DNA of 64,000 nucleotides from JAUWOY01 sp034431315 (GCA_034431315.1 DAOUDK010000132.1:7789-71788); one strand, 5' to 3'. Positions 18,556 through 27,789 are shown, numbered from the stretch's first letter. Numbers and translations are program-made. Notes: generated from the letters alone by a model not told the origin.

Positions 18556-20568
18556 ATGCTGAGAGGGTTGCTGCACAATTTGAAGGCCCAGAATTCGGGT
18601 GCAGGGATCTCCAGGTATCATATGATTGCTCTGGTGGCAGCGATCAGTATGCTCTATCCCTTGCTTGATCGAAGTGTACCACGCGTGGACATGGTGACAA
18701 ACGCCTTCATCTATGTCTTGATGGCCTTGGGCATGAACATTATTCTGGGGTATGCTGGGCTCCTTTGTTTAGGATATGCTGCTTTCTTTGCCACTGGAGC
18801 TTATACCTGCGGCGTTCTATCTTCCAATCAGTTCCATCCAGCTTGGTCCGAACTTTTTCAACCATTGGCCTCGCTTGGGTTGGTATCGCAGGTGAGTGGT
18901 GGAGGCGCTGGCCCGGATGTTGTGCTATTCCACTTCAGCTTCTGGCTGGTCTTGCCACTGGCGGGATTGCTAGCAGCACTCTTGGGCGTCGTCTTCGGGG
19001 GTCCGGCTATCCGCGTCAGGGCCGGCTACTTGGCCGTCGTGACCATCGGTTTGGGGGAGATGGTGCCAGTACTGATTCTCAACTTGCAGTCTATCACTGG
19101 TGGAGCGATGGGCCTGACTGGTGTGAACAGCCCCTCGATTTTCGGCTATCGCTTCGGCCTCAATCCTGTCCCATATTACTATCTATTATTGTTTTTGGTG
19201 CTCCTCACTATCCTTGTCTGTTATCATCTCCAGGACTCGCGAATCGGTCGAGGCTGGAGAGCCATTCAGCAAGATGAGCAAGCAGCGGTATGCATGGGAG
19301 TGGATAAGTCCGGGCTCAAGGTCCTGGCATTTTCCATCGGAGCAACCTTGGGTGGTCTGGCCGGGGCGGTATACGCAAGCAAGCTTACCACGGCTTCCCC
19401 AGAGGCATTTACTATGGCGATATCGACTATGCTCGTGGTCATAGTCGTCTTGGGAGGGAAAGGCAGCATTCCAGGGGTTGTCATTGCTGGCCTCTTCCTC
19501 TCGCTGCTGCAATCGGTCATCCTTCCATCCCTTGGTGACCGCGTCCATGCGCTGGGTTATCAGTTGGACATTCAACACCTGCAAACCATACGGCTCATAG
19601 AGGCCATGCCACTCTTCTTCGGCCTGATACTGGTAACGGTGATCATTTATCGTCCAGAGGGTTTGATCCCTTTCCTGTTTCGAGTTACATCTCTCGCTGA
19701 AGAAGATGTTAAGGTGGAACCTATACCAGGGAGAAGAATTAGCCTGACCATCAGGTCCCCTTCAGAGGTGTCGCGAGAGACATTTCTGTTGAAGACGGTT
19801 GATCTTACCAAGCATTTTGGCGGGATACACGCCCTGGAGTCGCTGGACGTTGAAGTGAAATCAGGCGATATTCTAGGCATGATCGGTCCAAATGGCTCGG
19901 GAAAGACAACGTTTTTTAATGTGCTCACCGGTCTGGAAACACCGGACAAGGGGAAAATCAAATTCCTCAATGAAGAGATCCAGGGATTGCCAGGCCACGT
20001 TATTGCTAGTAAAGGCATCTCGCGCAGCTTCCAAACCCTTCACCTGTTTCCCGACATGACTGTCCTGGAGAACCTTCTCGTTGGCCAACACGCTCTACTA
20101 GACGCAGGGCTGGCGGCATCCGTGCTGCGCACACCAGGCATGAGGGCGGAGGAGAAAGAAGCGCGTGAATGGGCCATGGAAGTATTGGGGATCTTTGGCA
20201 ACCGTTTGCTACCGCGTGTTGATCACCCAGCCATAAGTTTATCTTATGCCAACCGCAGGCGTTTGGAGATTGCCCGCGCACTGGCCGGTCGGCCCAGGCT
20301 GCTCTTGCTCGATGAGCCAACGGCTGGAATGAATCCTGCTGAGACGCTAGAAATCATGGATCAATTGAGCGGCCTTCCGGATGTTGGGGTGACAACAATT
20401 ATCATAGAGCACAAACTACAAGTGGTCACGGCTATCTGCAACCGTGTGATAGCCCTCGACCACGGCATGAAAATCGCAGAGGGTAGTCCAGATGAAGTCC
20501 GCAACGACGCAGCGGTCCTCGAAGCCTATCTTGGAAGAGCACCAACCATCAGTGCTTCTTCGGTTTGA
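18556..20568 (+). CDS. fused Liv-type permease and ATPase (LivM-LivG)
   Basis: One 670-residue chain joins a LivM-like permease (about 1-390, multiple membrane segments) to a LivG-like ATPase (about 405-660). The ATPase half has Walker A GPNGSGKTT (about 444-452) and a divergent ABC signature LSYANRRRLE (about 561). Walker B is LLLLDEPTAG and the LivG-typical GMNPAE follows. No stop or frameshift is seen at the junction, so this is a true fusion. The GGGAGG SD is well placed. The downstream LivF gene overlaps its end. Confidence 0.93.
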   Translation: MLRGLLHNLKAQNSGAGISRYHMIALVAAISMLYPLLDRSVPRVDMVTNAFIYVLMALGMNIILGYAGLLCLGYAAFFATGAYTCGVLSSNQFHPAWSELFQPLASLGLVSQVSGGGAGPDVVLFHFSFWLVLPLAGLLAALLGVVFGGPAIRVRAGYLAVVTIGLGEMVPVLILNLQSITGGAMGLTGVNSPSIFGYRFGLNPVPYYYLLLFLVLLTILVCYHLQDSRIGRGWRAIQQDEQAAVCMGVDKSGLKVLAFSIGATLGGLAGAVYASKLTTASPEAFTMAISTMLVVIVVLGGKGSIPGVVIAGLFLSLLQSVILPSLGDRVHALGYQLDIQHLQTIRLIEAMPLFFGLILVTVIIYRPEGLIPFLFRVTSLAEEDVKVEPIPGRRISLTIRSPSEVSRETFLLKTVDLTKHFGGIHALESLDVEVKSGDILGMIGPNGSGKTTFFNVLTGLETPDKGKIKFLNEEIQGLPGHVIASKGISRSFQTLHLFPDMTVLENLLVGQHALLDAGLAASVLRTPGMRAEEKEAREWAMEVLGIFGNRLLPRVDHPAISLSYANRRRLEIARALAGRPRLLLLDEPTAGMNPAETLEIMDQLSGLPDVGVTTIIIEHKLQVVTAICNRVIALDHGMKIAEGSPDEVRNDAAVLEAYLGRAPTISASSV

Positions 20569-21259
20569 AGATGTCTACATCAGCTACGGCCCTCTAGAGG
20601 TTCTGGCAGGCATAAACCTAGAGATAGCGGAGGGAGAAATTGTCTGTCTCCTCGGGGGCAATGCCTCAGGCAAAACGACCACGTTGAGATCTGTGATTGG
20701 ACTCGTCCCTTGCCGAAAAGGTGCAATTTACGTCATGGGGCAGAATATTCGTGGGATGCGTACCTCACAGATCGTGCGTTTAGGTGTGGGCGTTGTACCA
20801 GAGGCCCGTAGGCTCTTCCACCGCATGTCTGTCTTGGAGAATCTCATGATGGGGGCCTATACGAGGGAAGAAGACCAGGGAGTCCAGGAAGATTTGGAGC
20901 GGGTCTACGAACTATTTCCTCATCTGTACGAAAGGCGTGACCAACAAGCTGGCACCTTAAGTGGAGGAGAGCAGCAGATGGTAGCTATGGGTCGCGCGCT
21001 GATGTCTCGCCCCAAGCTTCTCCTTATGGACGAGCCCTCCATGGGACTCTCACCAAAGCTGGTTCAAGAGAACTTTGACACTATACAAACCATTAACCAA
21101 CAAGGCGCTACTGTGTTCCTTGTTGAACAGAATGCTCACATGGCCTTGAGTATAGCGGATCGTGGATATGTTCTGCAAACGGGCAATATGGCCGTGTCGG
21201 GAGCTGCATCCTATCTGCGCAGCAATGACTTGGTTCAAAGGGCGTATCTGGGAGAGTGA
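20552..21259 (+). CDS. livF: Liv-type ABC ATPase (LivF)
   Basis: The second ATPase of the importer. The chosen GTG at 20552 gives a start (LLRFEDVYISYGPLEVLAG) that matches the family and overlaps the previous gene by 17 bases. An ATG at 20492 would add 20 atypical residues and a 77-base overlap. Walker A is degenerate in spelling but intact in function (GGNASGKTT). The signature LSGGEQQMVAMGRAL and Walker B LLLMDEPSMGLSP are clear. Confidence 0.9.
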   Translation: MLLRFEDVYISYGPLEVLAGINLEIAEGEIVCLLGGNASGKTTTLRSVIGLVPCRKGAIYVMGQNIRGMRTSQIVRLGVGVVPEARRLFHRMSVLENLMMGAYTREEDQGVQEDLERVYELFPHLYERRDQQAGTLSGGEQQMVAMGRALMSRPKLLLMDEPSMGLSPKLVQENFDTIQTINQQGATVFLVEQNAHMALSIADRGYVLQTGNMAVSGAASYLRSNDLVQRAYLGE

Positions 21260-21306
21260 ACCCTTCCCCTAGCAGGATTACAGAGATTTGTAAAGGAGGA
21301 TAAACA

Positions 21307-22338
21307 ATGGCACGAGCGATTATCACCCCCAAAGCATTGAAGGAGAGGATCGACAAGATACCAAGGGTAGACTTGGCAGCGCTTCCCACCCCTCTCCAGG
21401 AGTGCGCTCATTTCTCACAAACGCTGGGAGGTCCCCGGGTGTTCATCAAGAGGGATGACCTCACCGGTTTGGCCTTCGGGGGCAACAAAGTGAGAAAGCT
21501 TGAATTCACTATGGCCGACCTGGTCAGCAAAGGCACTGAGGTGGTCATAGCTGGCGCTTCCGAGCAGTCGAACTTTTGCCGTCAGACGGCTGCATGTGCC
21601 GCAAAGTTGGGCATGAAAGCTATTTTGATCTTGAAGGGAGATCCCAAGGCCGAAATACAGGGCAACCTGCTGGTCGACCATCTCTTGGGGGCAGAAATCA
21701 GGCTTCAAAAGCTAGAAAGCATATCCAAGGTTCACCAAGCCATGTACGAGTTGGCCGACGAACTTAGGAAGAAAGGAGTGAAGGCTCAGGCTCTGACAGG
21801 CTTTGAGCCTCTGGCTTCGATTGCCTATGTTGGGTGCATGCTGGAGATCGTGAGCCAGTGCAAGGAGAAAGGTATCTGGCCCGATTACGTATTCGTAAAC
21901 TCCGCTACCGGGACCCAGGCGGGGCTGGAGGTAGGGGCCAGAGCCTTGGGCTGCGACTTCAAGATAGTGGGTGTATCTGCGGGTCCCAGCCTGGAAGGGT
22001 ACGATACTATTAGTGCCCGTCTGGCGGAGGTGGCAAACTGGGTAGCCGATAGGTTGGATCTCGAGCTGTCTTTCAAAGCCGAGGAGATATGTAACAGCCA
22101 AGCGTATGTAGGAGAAGGATACGCCAAGGTGACCGAAGCCGGAATCGAGGCCATAAGGCTGATGGCCAGCACCGAAGGGATCATATTGGACCCCGTCTAC
22201 ACCGGCAAGGCTGTAGCCGGGCTCATCGACTTCATCCGCCGGGGCGAGATCGGTCCTGATCAGACCGTCGTCTATGTGCATACCGGTGGCACTCCTGCCA
22301 TATTCGCCTATCAGAAAGAACTCACGGCAGGAGCCTAG
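21307..22338 (+). CDS. D-cysteine desulfhydrase/ACC deaminase-family PLP enzyme
   Basis: A fold-type II PLP enzyme of 343 residues. The probable Schiff-base residue is Lys61 in AFGGNKVRKLEF. The catalytic loop reads EQSNFCRQTAA where family members more often show QSNHARQTAA, so the substrate pocket differs. Known members release ammonia from D-cysteine, D-serine derivatives or ACC, giving 2-oxoacids through enamine intermediates. The nearby RidA genes fit, since RidA hydrolyses such enamines. An AAAGGAGG SD is present. The exact substrate is unknown. Confidence 0.88.
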   Translation: MARAIITPKALKERIDKIPRVDLAALPTPLQECAHFSQTLGGPRVFIKRDDLTGLAFGGNKVRKLEFTMADLVSKGTEVVIAGASEQSNFCRQTAACAAKLGMKAILILKGDPKAEIQGNLLVDHLLGAEIRLQKLESISKVHQAMYELADELRKKGVKAQALTGFEPLASIAYVGCMLEIVSQCKEKGIWPDYVFVNSATGTQAGLEVGARALGCDFKIVGVSAGPSLEGYDTISARLAEVANWVADRLDLELSFKAEEICNSQAYVGEGYAKVTEAGIEAIRLMASTEGIILDPVYTGKAVAGLIDFIRRGEIGPDQTVVYVHTGGTPAIFAYQKELTAGA

Positions 22339-22447
22339 TTACTTGAAACGATCAAATGTCAGTCGGAAGTTTCCAGGGCGAGGAAAGACTTCTCCCTAAA
22401 ACCCTGAGGAACTCGTCATGATGTCTTGACTAACTTACAAGTAAGGA

Positions 22448-22465
22448 TTGACAGCGCTGTCCTTA
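22448..22465 (+). promoter_or_regulatory. candidate promoter/operator before ridA copy 1
   Basis: A TTGACA box (22448-22453) overlaps a perfect palindrome, ACAGCGCTGT (22451-22460). The palindrome is flanked by TAAGG and CCTTA arms (22442-22446, 22461-22465). A -10-like TGCAAT lies about 18 bases downstream. The layout suggests a regulated promoter, but the -10 is weak. Confidence 0.4.
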
Positions 22466-22494
22466 CACAATTGCAATATTTAAGGAGGTATGCT

Positions 22495-22884
22495 ATGCAA
22501 CCACGTCCAGTGAACCTGAAACCCGGGGCGCTCATTTCGCCAGCGATCGTCATCGGCAACCTTGTTTTTACCGCAGGCCATGCAGGCTTCGTGCCTGGAA
22601 CCCGTGAGGCGCCGGCCGGCATCGAGGCTCAGACGGTGCAAACGTTAGAGAATTTGAAATCTGTCTTAGAAGCAGCGGGCACTTCCCTGGAACATGTCGT
22701 CAAGGTGAATATTTTCCTCACCAACATTGCTGATGATTTTGCAGCCATGAACCAGGCCTATCGCCGCTATTTCCCCGACAATCCGCCGGCCCGCACCACG
22801 GTTGGCATCGCTGCACTGTCGCATCCCGAGCTGTTGGTTGAGATCGATATGGTTGCTGTGCTGCCCGATAGGGTTGCATCATGA
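22495..22884 (+). CDS. RidA-family enamine/imine deaminase, copy 1
   Basis: A small YjgF/YER057c/UK114 protein (129 residues) that hydrolyses reactive enamine/imine intermediates released by PLP enzymes. The family Arg is Arg100 (PARTTVG). The ATG at 22495 is chosen because AAGGAGG lies directly upstream. It is about 81% identical to the copy at 31962. Its stop overlaps an ATG (ATGA) that opens a decayed creatininase fragment. Confidence 0.92.
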   Translation: MQPRPVNLKPGALISPAIVIGNLVFTAGHAGFVPGTREAPAGIEAQTVQTLENLKSVLEAAGTSLEHVVKVNIFLTNIADDFAAMNQAYRRYFPDNPPARTTVGIAALSHPELLVEIDMVAVLPDRVAS

Positions 22885-22965
22885 CCACGCCGATTCTTGA
22901 CTTAGTACGCATGCCCTAGCTGGAGGCTTGATTCGCGTTGGGACTGTGCGCCTGAAGATTATTCT
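22881..22965 (+). pseudogene. creatininase-family remnant, 5' end (copy 1)
   Basis: The DNA after ridA copy 1 aligns with that after ridA copy 2. It starts MTTP and follows the same bases, but with several stops (after VRMP and again soon after) and small indels. Only about 85 bases remain before a junction to an aminotransferase remnant. It is recognised mainly by comparison with the remnant at 32348. Confidence 0.6.
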
Positions 22966-22969
22966 CACC

Positions 22970-23100
22970 GATTCGTTGAAATTCCTTCGATGAGGGAGTG
23001 CGAGTCATTCCCCGGGGGCTGTGGTACCTTTCCACTGCTCATACGGAAGGGGATGTGGAGTTCACATTAGGGGCCGTAAAGTCGGCCCTGCGGAGACTAG
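22970..23100 (+). pseudogene. 3' fragment of the class III aminotransferase gene
   Basis: Positions 22992-23096 match the end of the aminotransferase gene at about 15903-16007, with roughly 8 differences in the first 98 bases. In frame it reads EGVRVIPRGLWYLSTAHTE. A more degraded match runs back to about 22970. No start or 5' part is present. The DNA after its end also resembles the leader of the binding-protein gene at 16112. Nothing else was found between 22885 and 23216. Confidence 0.85.
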
Positions 23101-23216
23101 CGGTACGGAGAAAGGAGGTGGGGTAAGGGGTAAAATGAAAAAAGCAAGTTTGAGCCGTTTCACAAGTGTGAGCGCAGGCAAAAGTCTAAACAAGAAGAGT
23201 TTCAAGGAGGTAAAAA

Positions 23217-24614
23217 ATGAACGCGATTGATAACCTAGTGAGTGATGTCCGTGGAGGGCGCATCAGTCGGAGGACTTTCCTCAAGCGAACCGTGGCAATG
23301 GGCTTTTCCCTGCCCGCTGCCCTAGCAATGTTGGGGGCCTGTGCGCCGAAAGCCACCCCTACCCCTACACCAGCGGCGACGCCCACCCCAGTTCCCGAGC
23401 CCACCAAGCTCGGTGGAGCCATCACCTGCACCTACATGTCCGCTGAGACCTACGATGCCGCGGCCAGGGATCTAGTTCCCTCTTTCGAAGAGAAGTACGG
23501 CACCAAGGTGACCATCGCTGCCTTCCCCTGGATGACCCTGGTCAAGAACAACACCACTGACTTGCTAACCGGTGCTGGTCTCTACGACGTCCAGTCCGGG
23601 GCGGTGAATGCCAACTTGTGGGCCTACTATGAGCCACTGGATCCTTATATCGAGCGGGATAACTGGGAAATGCCCTACGTGCCGGGTCTGGCGGAGAAGA
23701 CGGCTCACTTCGAGGGGCAGGCTTGCGGCGTTCCCTACTCGGCAGATTGTTACGGCATGGTCGTACGTGCCGACCTCCTAGAAGAGGCCGGGATCGATGT
23801 CCCCACGACAGAATCCTGGACTTGGGACCAGTTCGACGAAATCATCGCCGAGTTGCACGCCAGATACAGCGGCCAGGGGATCAGCGGTTTCGTCTTGGCC
23901 GGAGGCGCGGTAGACCAGAATGGGCCTTTCTTCTGGGGTCGCTACGACGGCTACCACTTCACCAAAGATGTGGTTATGAAACACGACCCTGACAAGGCGA
24001 TCGCAGCCTGGAAGCGCCTGAAGGCAGAGTTGGCCTATTGCCCGGACAACGTCATGGGGCTTAGCATCGATGAGGCCAACGCCGTCTTCTTGCAGGGCAA
24101 GGCTTGCATATTGGATTGCTGGCCCAGTTTCATCCGCGCCGCCCTCAAGGACCCCGAGCAGTCGCTAGTAGTGGACAAGTGGGCCTTCATACCCTACCCT
24201 GCGCCGGGCTTCAGTTACCTGTCCTTGTGGGACATTCTCATCAGCAAGTTCTCCAAGAACAAGGACGCGGGCTGGGAGTGGATCAAGTTCTACGTGAACC
24301 CTGAGAACGACAAGACGCTGTTCTTCGAGAAATACGGCATAGGCCCTACCATGGTCACCACCTATGAGGATCCCGACCTATTGGCCAAGCACTCTAATGA
24401 CTTCCCCGCAACCAAGACCAACTTGGCACGGGCCATGCGGCCCGTAGTCACCGATGAGGCCGAGTGGTTCCTGAACCAGGTAACCAATGAGGTGCTCAGC
24501 GGGATAACCAGCCCCGAGGAAGCCATCACGAAGCTGAACGACGGGTTGGCCGGCATGCAGGGAACCAGGCCGGAATACGAAATTGCCATCGTGCAAGGCT
24601 TAGTGGAAGAGTAA
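23217..24614 (+). CDS. sugar-type ABC substrate-binding lipoprotein with Tat signal
   Basis: A family 1 extracellular solute-binding protein (465 residues). The N-terminus has a twin-arginine motif SRRTFLK (17-23), a hydrophobic stretch, and a lipobox with Cys42 (LGAC). A short Thr-Pro linker follows. The mature part has the cluster B/D layout seen with sugar, glycerol-phosphate or polyol importers. Tat export means it folds before export. A CAAGGAGG SD precedes the ATG. It works with the permeases at 24845 and 25783 and the ATPase at 26665. Confidence 0.92.
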   Translation: MNAIDNLVSDVRGGRISRRTFLKRTVAMGFSLPAALAMLGACAPKATPTPTPAATPTPVPEPTKLGGAITCTYMSAETYDAAARDLVPSFEEKYGTKVTIAAFPWMTLVKNNTTDLLTGAGLYDVQSGAVNANLWAYYEPLDPYIERDNWEMPYVPGLAEKTAHFEGQACGVPYSADCYGMVVRADLLEEAGIDVPTTESWTWDQFDEIIAELHARYSGQGISGFVLAGGAVDQNGPFFWGRYDGYHFTKDVVMKHDPDKAIAAWKRLKAELAYCPDNVMGLSIDEANAVFLQGKACILDCWPSFIRAALKDPEQSLVVDKWAFIPYPAPGFSYLSLWDILISKFSKNKDAGWEWIKFYVNPENDKTLFFEKYGIGPTMVTTYEDPDLLAKHSNDFPATKTNLARAMRPVVTDEAEWFLNQVTNEVLSGITSPEEAITKLNDGLAGMQGTRPEYEIAIVQGLVEE

Positions 24615-24624
24615 CCGTAGGTGT

Positions 24625-24658
24625 GGGGCAGGGCAGTGTTCCTGCATTGCCCTGCCCC
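24625..24658 (+). terminator. strong hairpin after the second binding-protein gene
   Basis: GGGGCAGGGCA and TGCCCTGCCCC form a perfect 11-bp stem around a 12-base loop, 10 bases after the stop, followed by AAAA not T. It is placed like the hairpin at 17463 and probably has the same role. The remaining bases to 24844 show no convincing gene. Confidence 0.7.
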
Positions 24659-24844
24659 AAAACCCTTTGGCCTAAAGACTGGAAGGCTGCCCTTCTCTCG
24701 ATTTGTGCTACAAGAGGGATGGGTATGCTTTTGGACGGAGTACGGATTGGGGAATCAACTCAATACAAGGTGGATCCACTAAGACGTTGGAAGGGGCGGG
24801 TTACGACTTCATTCGCCATCAACATTTGAATTTCGGGAGCGAGA

Positions 24845-25747
24845 ATGGCAAAACGTAATCCTTTTTTGAGTGAAACGATATTACTATTGCTCTTCTTGGT
24901 GCCGCTGCTTCTGGTCCTAGCCACTACAGATCTGTACCCTCTGGCTTTCTCGACCTATCTGAGCACCACCTCTTGGTCCTTGATCGACCGCGGAGCCAGC
25001 GCTCACTGGGTGGGGTTGAGCAATTTCCAGAACGTATTGAGAGATACCATATTCCTTGATTCCTTCAGAACCAGTTTGAAGTTCTCCTTAGGGGCCACGG
25101 CCGCAGAATTGATCCTAGGACTAATCATCGCTTACATGGTAGTGGGAGAGAGCAAGACAATGCGTGTGGTCAGGACCATCTTGCTCATACCCATGTTCAT
25201 CCCTGGCGTGGTGGTGGGCACCATGTGGAGGATGATGTTAAACGTCAATGCCGGGATAGCGAACTACCTGTTGAGCAAGGTAGGGATCCCTCCTTTGAGC
25301 TGGTTCAGCGCACCGGGAACAGCCTTGCCTTCCACTATCTTGGTTGACATCTGGTATTCTACCCCTTTCGTCATGATCATCCTGGTCGCGGGCATAACTA
25401 CTTTGCCAGCCAATCCAGTACGGGCAGCCATGGTGGACGGAGCCTCACGCTGGCAGATATTCAGGTATATCATGCTACCCTTGCTGGCGCCCATAATCAC
25501 CGTGGCGGCGCTTTTCCGTTTCATTGGCTCATTCTTCGTCTTGGATCATATATATACTACCACCTACGGAGGGCCAGGCTTCATGACCAATGTGATGAGC
25601 TTTCATCTATATAGACAAGGGCTATCCCACTTCAAACTATCATACGTAGCAGCGGCATCTTGGCTGATGATAGGGTTCTCCTTGATCGTAATCGTGGTGC
25701 TGACGGCGATACGTAGACTACTCGAAAGGTCAGCCGCAACAGGTTAA
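24845..25747 (+). CDS. sugar-type ABC permease (MalF/UgpA-like)
   Basis: A 300-residue inner-membrane permease with about six membrane segments. The EAA loop contacting the ATPase reads DGASRWQIFRYIMLPLL. An SD (GGGAGCGAG) precedes the ATG. It forms the pore with the next permease. Confidence 0.92.
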   Translation: MAKRNPFLSETILLLLFLVPLLLVLATTDLYPLAFSTYLSTTSWSLIDRGASAHWVGLSNFQNVLRDTIFLDSFRTSLKFSLGATAAELILGLIIAYMVVGESKTMRVVRTILLIPMFIPGVVVGTMWRMMLNVNAGIANYLLSKVGIPPLSWFSAPGTALPSTILVDIWYSTPFVMIILVAGITTLPANPVRAAMVDGASRWQIFRYIMLPLLAPIITVAALFRFIGSFFVLDHIYTTTYGGPGFMTNVMSFHLYRQGLSHFKLSYVAAASWLMIGFSLIVIVVLTAIRRLLERSAATG

Positions 25748-25782
25748 ATCCACGCTTGATTTCAGCGCCGGGAGGCCATGTT

Positions 25783-26646
25783 ATGCAAAGAGCATATATT
25801 CGAGCCCAGATGGGAGAAGGGCTTTTCACCTTCTTTCGAGCGGTGGTCATCATCCTCTCCCTTCTCTTCGTCATCGTACCCTTGGTCTGGCTCTTCATCA
25901 ATAGCATCAAGATGCCCCTGGAGTGGCTTTCTATCCCCCCGGTCATCATTCCCTCAAAGATCACCTTTGAGAACTACATACAGTTATTTACCAATCCCTA
26001 CTCTGATGTTCTTCTCTGTCTGAAGAACTCGATCATCATCACCCTGGCTGCCACGACTCTTTCCGTGCTCATCGGATCCTTGGCCGCCTATTCTCTGACC
26101 CACCTGCAACTACCTTTCAAGATAGTGCCTCTACTGGCCGGCATGGTATTGCTGCTGGGTTTCTACCCCAAGATCACCGCAGTCATCCCCTATTTTGTCA
26201 TCATGAGGAACCTCGGTCTGATGGACACTCAGATCGCCATAATCATCGCTTTTGTGGGTTTGAACCTACCCCGGACCGTCTGGTTGATGATGACCTTTTA
26301 TGAGGAGCTGCCGAAGGAGATCGAACAATCGGCCATGTTGGATGGATGTGGTCCTTGGGGGCGCTTCTACAAGATAGTTCTGCCCCTGGCCGCGCCAGGG
26401 ATGGCCGTGGCTGCTATTCTAAGTGCACTCTTGTGCTGGATCGAGTTCATGATCGCATCCAGCCTGGCCATCGTCAACGCGAAGACCCTGCCCATTGCCG
26501 TATCTGCATATCTGCAAGACAAGGGCATGCATTGGGGTCCCATGTCCGCGCTAGGGACTCTCACCGTAGTGCCGGTGATTTTCTTTTGCATATTCGTCCA
26601 GAAATACCTGGTCCGGGGCTTGACCTTTGGCGCTATCAAGGAGTAA
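25783..26646 (+). CDS. sugar-type ABC permease (MalG/UgpE-like)
   Basis: A 287-residue permease with about six membrane segments and the EAA loop LDGCGPWGRFYKIVLPL. The ATG at 25783 follows GGGAGG by seven bases; a start at 25756 has no SD. It partners the permease at 24845. Confidence 0.92.
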   Translation: MQRAYIRAQMGEGLFTFFRAVVIILSLLFVIVPLVWLFINSIKMPLEWLSIPPVIIPSKITFENYIQLFTNPYSDVLLCLKNSIIITLAATTLSVLIGSLAAYSLTHLQLPFKIVPLLAGMVLLLGFYPKITAVIPYFVIMRNLGLMDTQIAIIIAFVGLNLPRTVWLMMTFYEELPKEIEQSAMLDGCGPWGRFYKIVLPLAAPGMAVAAILSALLCWIEFMIASSLAIVNAKTLPIAVSAYLQDKGMHWGPMSALGTLTVVPVIFFCIFVQKYLVRGLTFGAIKE

Positions 26647-26664
26647 CTTCTCCGGAGGTTTGTG

Positions 26665-27789
26665 ATGGCTACTGTGCGTATGGTGAACCTGACCAAGTAC
26701 TTCGGTAAGGTGGGCGCTGTGAAGGGCCTTAACTTGGTGGCAGAAGACAAACGGTTTCTCACCTTGCTCGGACCAAGCGGGTGTGGAAAGAGCACTACCC
26801 TCAATATGATCGCTGGCCTGGAGACACCAACCGATGGGGAAATATACCTGGATGAGATCTCAATCAACAAGGTACCTCCAGCCTACAGGAACGTGGCCAT
26901 GGTCTTCCAGACCTACGCCTTGTACCCTCATATGAGTGTCTGGAATAACCTAGCCTTCGCCTTGAAGATACACAAGGAACCAAAGGGGGTCATAGAGAAG
27001 AAGGTCGAAGAGACGGCAACGATGTTGGGCATCGCAGACCTTTTAGATCGTAGACCTAGAGAGTTGAGCGGCGGCCAGAGACAGAGGGTAGCCCTGGGTC
27101 GAGCCATAGTGAGGGACCCCAAGGTGTTTCTGCTTGACGAACCCCTGAGTAACCTGGATGCTGCTTTGCGCTTGCAAATGAGGGCTGAATTGAAACTCCT
27201 GTTCGACAGGCTGCAGGCTACAGTGATATACGTCACACATGATCAAGCCGAGGCCATGACTATGAGCGACAAAGTCGCCATCCTGAAAGACGGGGTGCTA
27301 CAACAAGTGGGCTCTCCCTTAGAGATATACTACAAGCCCGTGAACAAGTTTGTAGCTGGCTTCGTGGGTAGCCCTAGCATGAACTTCATCGATTGTACTT
27401 TGAGGGCGGAGGGAGAGGCGATCTTTATCCGAACAGCCGATTTCGAGCTGTCTCTGCATGAGTTGACCTCTGGCAGCCGATTGGAATCCCATTTCGGCAA
27501 AGATCTTGTGTTGGGGATAAGACCCGAAGATCTACACCTCGACGCGAAGGAGGACTCCAGCATGATAAGGGGGAAAGCAGCGGTGGTGGAGCACTTGGGT
27601 TCTGGCACCATCATACTGTTAGACACCGGTTCCCAGATGCTTACCCTTGTTGCCCAGGGCAGCGCAACAGTTCGATTGGGTGAGAATTTATCGGTTCGAG
27701 TTGATATGGATACGATATATCTATTCGAAAAGGATAGCGAGAAGTCGCTATTGACGCCGGAACTGGCTATTTTAGGAGGTGTTTTGTGA
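26665..27789 (+). CDS. sugar-type ABC ATPase (MalK/UgpC family)
   Basis: A 374-residue ATPase with Walker A GPSGCGKST, Q-loop VFQTYALYPHM, signature LSGGQRQRVALGRA and Walker B VFLLDEPLSNLDA. A C-terminal TOBE/OB regulatory domain follows (from about residue 240). The ATG at 26665 sits six bases after GGAGG; a GTG at 26662 is the alternative. Its stop overlaps the SDR start by GTGA. Confidence 0.94.
   Translation: MATVRMVNLTKYFGKVGAVKGLNLVAEDKRFLTLLGPSGCGKSTTLNMIAGLETPTDGEIYLDEISINKVPPAYRNVAMVFQTYALYPHMSVWNNLAFALKIHKEPKGVIEKKVEETATMLGIADLLDRRPRELSGGQRQRVALGRAIVRDPKVFLLDEPLSNLDAALRLQMRAELKLLFDRLQATVIYVTHDQAEAMTMSDKVAILKDGVLQQVGSPLEIYYKPVNKFVAGFVGSPSMNFIDCTLRAEGEAIFIRTADFELSLHELTSGSRLESHFGKDLVLGIRPEDLHLDAKEDSSMIRGKAAVVEHLGSGTIILLDTGSQMLTLVAQGSATVRLGENLSVRVDMDTIYLFEKDSEKSLLTPELAILGGVL

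Noticed and set aside
24623..24829. 68-codon reading frame between binding-protein and permease genes
   Set aside because: It runs through the hairpin at 24625 and has no SD or similarity visible.
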